Shown here: positions 62,687 through 64,000 of the stretch, piece after piece
Position numbering within the stretch: position 1 is the stretch's first letter
Layout: the number at the start of each line of letters is the position of its first letter
DNA from: Alphaproteobacteria bacterium
GTDB taxonomy: Bacteria > Pseudomonadota > Alphaproteobacteria > Rhizobiales > Xanthobacteraceae
NCBI GenBank assembly: GCA_037200445.1
Contig: JBBCGH010000001.1
Location: 3,968,001-4,032,000, forward strand
DNA: 64,000 nucleotides
Direction of reading: 5' to 3'
Made by a program: the position numbers and the translations under genes
Notes under the pieces: generated by a model
Databases searched by the model: none
The model's input: only the letters and a program-made list of their open reading frames with translations
What the model was told of the DNA's origin: nothing

Positions 62687-63409
62687 TCAAAGGGCCTCCG
62701 CACCGAGATAGGACTCGATCACGGCCGGCTCGCGGGTAACTTCGGCGGGCGTGCCGAGCGCGATCGGCGCACCATGGTGCAGCACCAGCACGCGGTTCGC
62801 GAGCGCCATTACGGCGCGCATCACATGCTCGATCAGCAGAACGGTGAGGCCCTGCGCATTCAGCTCCCGCAAGATCGCCACCATCCGGTCGGTCTCGGTC
62901 GGGCGCAGTCCGGCCATCACCTCGTCGAGCAGCAGAAGCTGAGGCGCGGTCGCGAGTGCGCGCGCGACCTCAAGCCGCTTGCGGTCCGGCAAGGTGAGCG
63001 ATTTCGCCACGCGTTGGCGCTTGTCGAATAGATCGAGCCGCCGCAGCACCTCGTGTGCGGTTTCCCGTGCACGCGCGGTATCCGCTGTGCGCAAGAGCGC
63101 GCCGACCATGACGTTCTCTTCCACGGTCAGTGCCGGAAACGGGCGCACGATCTGAAAGGTGCGCGCGATGCCACGCCGACATACTTCGTCGGGCCGCAAG
63201 CCATCGATGCGCTCGCCCGCAAAGGCGATCTCGCCTTCGTCCGGTTTGAGCGCGCCAGCGATCATGTTGAACAGCGTGGTCTTGCCTGCGCCGTTCGGGC
63301 CGATGACCGCGAAGATCTCGCCCTTCGCGACCTCGCAGCTCACGCGATCGACCGCGACCAGCCCGCGAAAGCGCTTCGACGCGCCGGCGATCGAGAAGAA
63401 CGCGCTCAT
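62687..63409 (-). CDS. livG: Branched-chain amino acid-type ABC ATPase LivG
   Basis: The 240-residue ATPase has Walker [10 protein letters not shown], the LivG-type segment [20 protein letters not shown], Walker [12 protein letters not shown] and the H-loop [13 protein letters not shown]. The region of the usual LSGGQ signature reads [16 protein letters not shown], a variant seen in some LivG proteins. The ATG at 63409 overlaps the livM stop as ATGA. The longer open frame upstream is a shadow of livM. It works with LivF and the LivH/LivM permeases. Confidence 0.93.
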   Translation of the reverse strand: MSAFFSIAGASKRFRGLVAVDRVSCEVAKGEIFAVIGPNGAGKTTLFNMIAGALKPDEGEIAFAGERIDGLRPDEVCRRGIARTFQIVRPFPALTVEENVMVGALLRTADTARARETAHEVLRRLDLFDKRQRVAKSLTLPDRKRLEVARALATAPQLLLLDEVMAGLRPTETDRMVAILRELNAQGLTVLLIEHVMRAVMALANRVLVLHHGAPIALGTPAEVTREPAVIESYLGAEAL

Positions 63410-64000
63410 GGGCGCTCCAACCGCAACCGCCGTGCAAGCCACGGCCAGATGCCGTCGGGCAGCGCCAGCACCACCACGAGCAGGCACACGCCGTAGAACA
63501 CCTGCTTCGCCCCCGGCACGTCGATGCCGAGCCCATGCAGGAGTTCGGTCATGCCTTCGGAAAGACCGGTCAGCACGAACGCGCCGAGGATCGGCCCGAA
63601 AAGCGTCCCGATCCCGCCGATGATCGGCGCGAGGATCAGCTCGATCGAGCGCGAGATGTGAAACACCTGCTCGGGAAACAGATTGTTGTAGTAGAACGCG
63701 AAGAAAACGCCTGCGACCGCCGTCATGCCGGCAGAGATCACCACTGCGAGCATCTTGTAGCGGAACGTATCGATGCCGAGCGCGCGCGCGGCTTCCTCGT
63801 CCTCGCGGATCGCCCGCCAGAAGTAGCCCATGCGGCTGCGCAGTAGAAATTGGCACAACAGAAACGCTGCGGCGGTGAACGCGAGCATCACGTAATAAAA
63901 CATGACCGGCTTGCCGCGCAGGTTCCACAGATCGTTGTGTGCGTACTGCGCGACCGGGAGAAAGAGCCCGGCCGAGCCGCCGGTATAGCCGATGTGATCG
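63406..64000 (-). CDS. livM: Branched-chain amino acid-type ABC permease LivM (5' part missing)
   Basis: The frame enters from the right edge, reading GYTGGSAGLFLPV and DLWNLRGKPVMFYYVMLAF, and ends at 63406, giving about 198 residues of the C-terminal part. Several transmembrane helices are present, plus the conserved cytoplasmic loop GYFWRAIREDEEAARALGID, which contacts the ATPases. This is typical of LivM. An internal ATG at 63903 is not the real start, since homology continues upstream to the edge. The full gene would be about 300-350 codons. The permease partner LivH and the binding protein lie beyond the window. Confidence 0.92.
   Translation of the reverse strand, partial: DHIGYTGGSAGLFLPVAQYAHNDLWNLRGKPVMFYYVMLAFTAAAFLLCQFLLRSRMGYFWRAIREDEEAARALGIDTFRYKMLAVVISAGMTAVAGVFFAFYYNNLFPEQVFHISRSIELILAPIIGGIGTLFGPILGAFVLTGLSEGMTELLHGLGIDVPGAKQVFYGVCLLVVVLALPDGIWPWLARRLRLERP

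Overview
This 64 kb window is high-GC DNA from an alphaproteobacterium, most likely of the order Hyphomicrobiales (Rhizobiales; Bradyrhizobium/Rhodoplanes/Pseudolabrys-like). The signs are a BA14K-type protein, an Omp25-type outer-membrane beta-barrel protein, an F1-ATPase zeta-subunit relative (DUF1476), and many short intergenic palindromic repeats of the kind scattered through these genomes. It reads as chromosomal. I see no rRNA, tRNA, CRISPR array, integrase or transposase.

Layout. 1-1.9 kb: a vsr-dcm cassette (mismatch endonuclease and C5 methyltransferase) running into an unknown gene at the left edge, in DNA that looks less GC-rich than the rest. 2.0-5.4 kb: a TPP riboswitch followed by thiM-thiE-thiD and a TakP-like TRAP substrate-binding protein in the same transcription unit. 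5.5-9.3 kb: an orphan protein with an HEPN-like motif, a zeta-subunit paralogue, a possible 39-residue membrane protein, a BA14K-like protein and a hypothetical protein. 9.4-17 kb: ADP-forming acyl-CoA synthetase, stand-alone RAM domain, MBL hydrolase, EamA transporter, dihaem cytochrome c, a double beta-barrel protein and cytochrome c'. 17.1-23.7 kb: a stretch with several apparent frameshifts (membrane protein, RelE-like toxin, RND adaptor) around an intact RND pump gene, then an HtrA-like protease. 23.7-44.1 kb: a large envelope glycan region. It holds murJ, WbpE- and WbpB-like sugar genes, a WbpL-like initiating transferase, a WbpV-like reductase, a WbpM-like dehydratase, O-antigen ligase, glycosyltransferases and methyltransferases, hldE, hldD, waaF, waaC and galE. 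44.2-50.2 kb: an MBOAT/SGNH acylation pair, a methyltransferase, an MsbA-like ABC exporter and a fumarylacetoacetase-family enzyme. 50.3-61.6 kb: a sugar-acid uptake and oxidation locus with idonate-type dehydrogenases, a UxaA-family dehydratase, an SDR, a complete sugar ABC transporter with two paralogous binding proteins, and a divergent GntR/FCD regulator. 61.7-64 kb: a small hypothetical gene and livF-livG-livM, cut by the right edge.

How the genes work together. The glycan block appears able to make and load a lipid-linked N-acetyl-6-deoxyhexosamine primer (dehydratase, reductase, phosphotransferase), to build and ligate O-chains, and to assemble a heptose-containing LPS core. The 50-61 kb block appears to import and oxidise a sugar acid under GntR control. 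No clearly novel multi-gene system stands out. The most unusual points are a TRAP binding protein inside a TPP-riboswitch operon, a binding-protein gene duplicated together with its promoter block, a single polypeptide with two Omp25-type barrels, and several genes whose stop codon lies at or inside an intergenic palindromic repeat.
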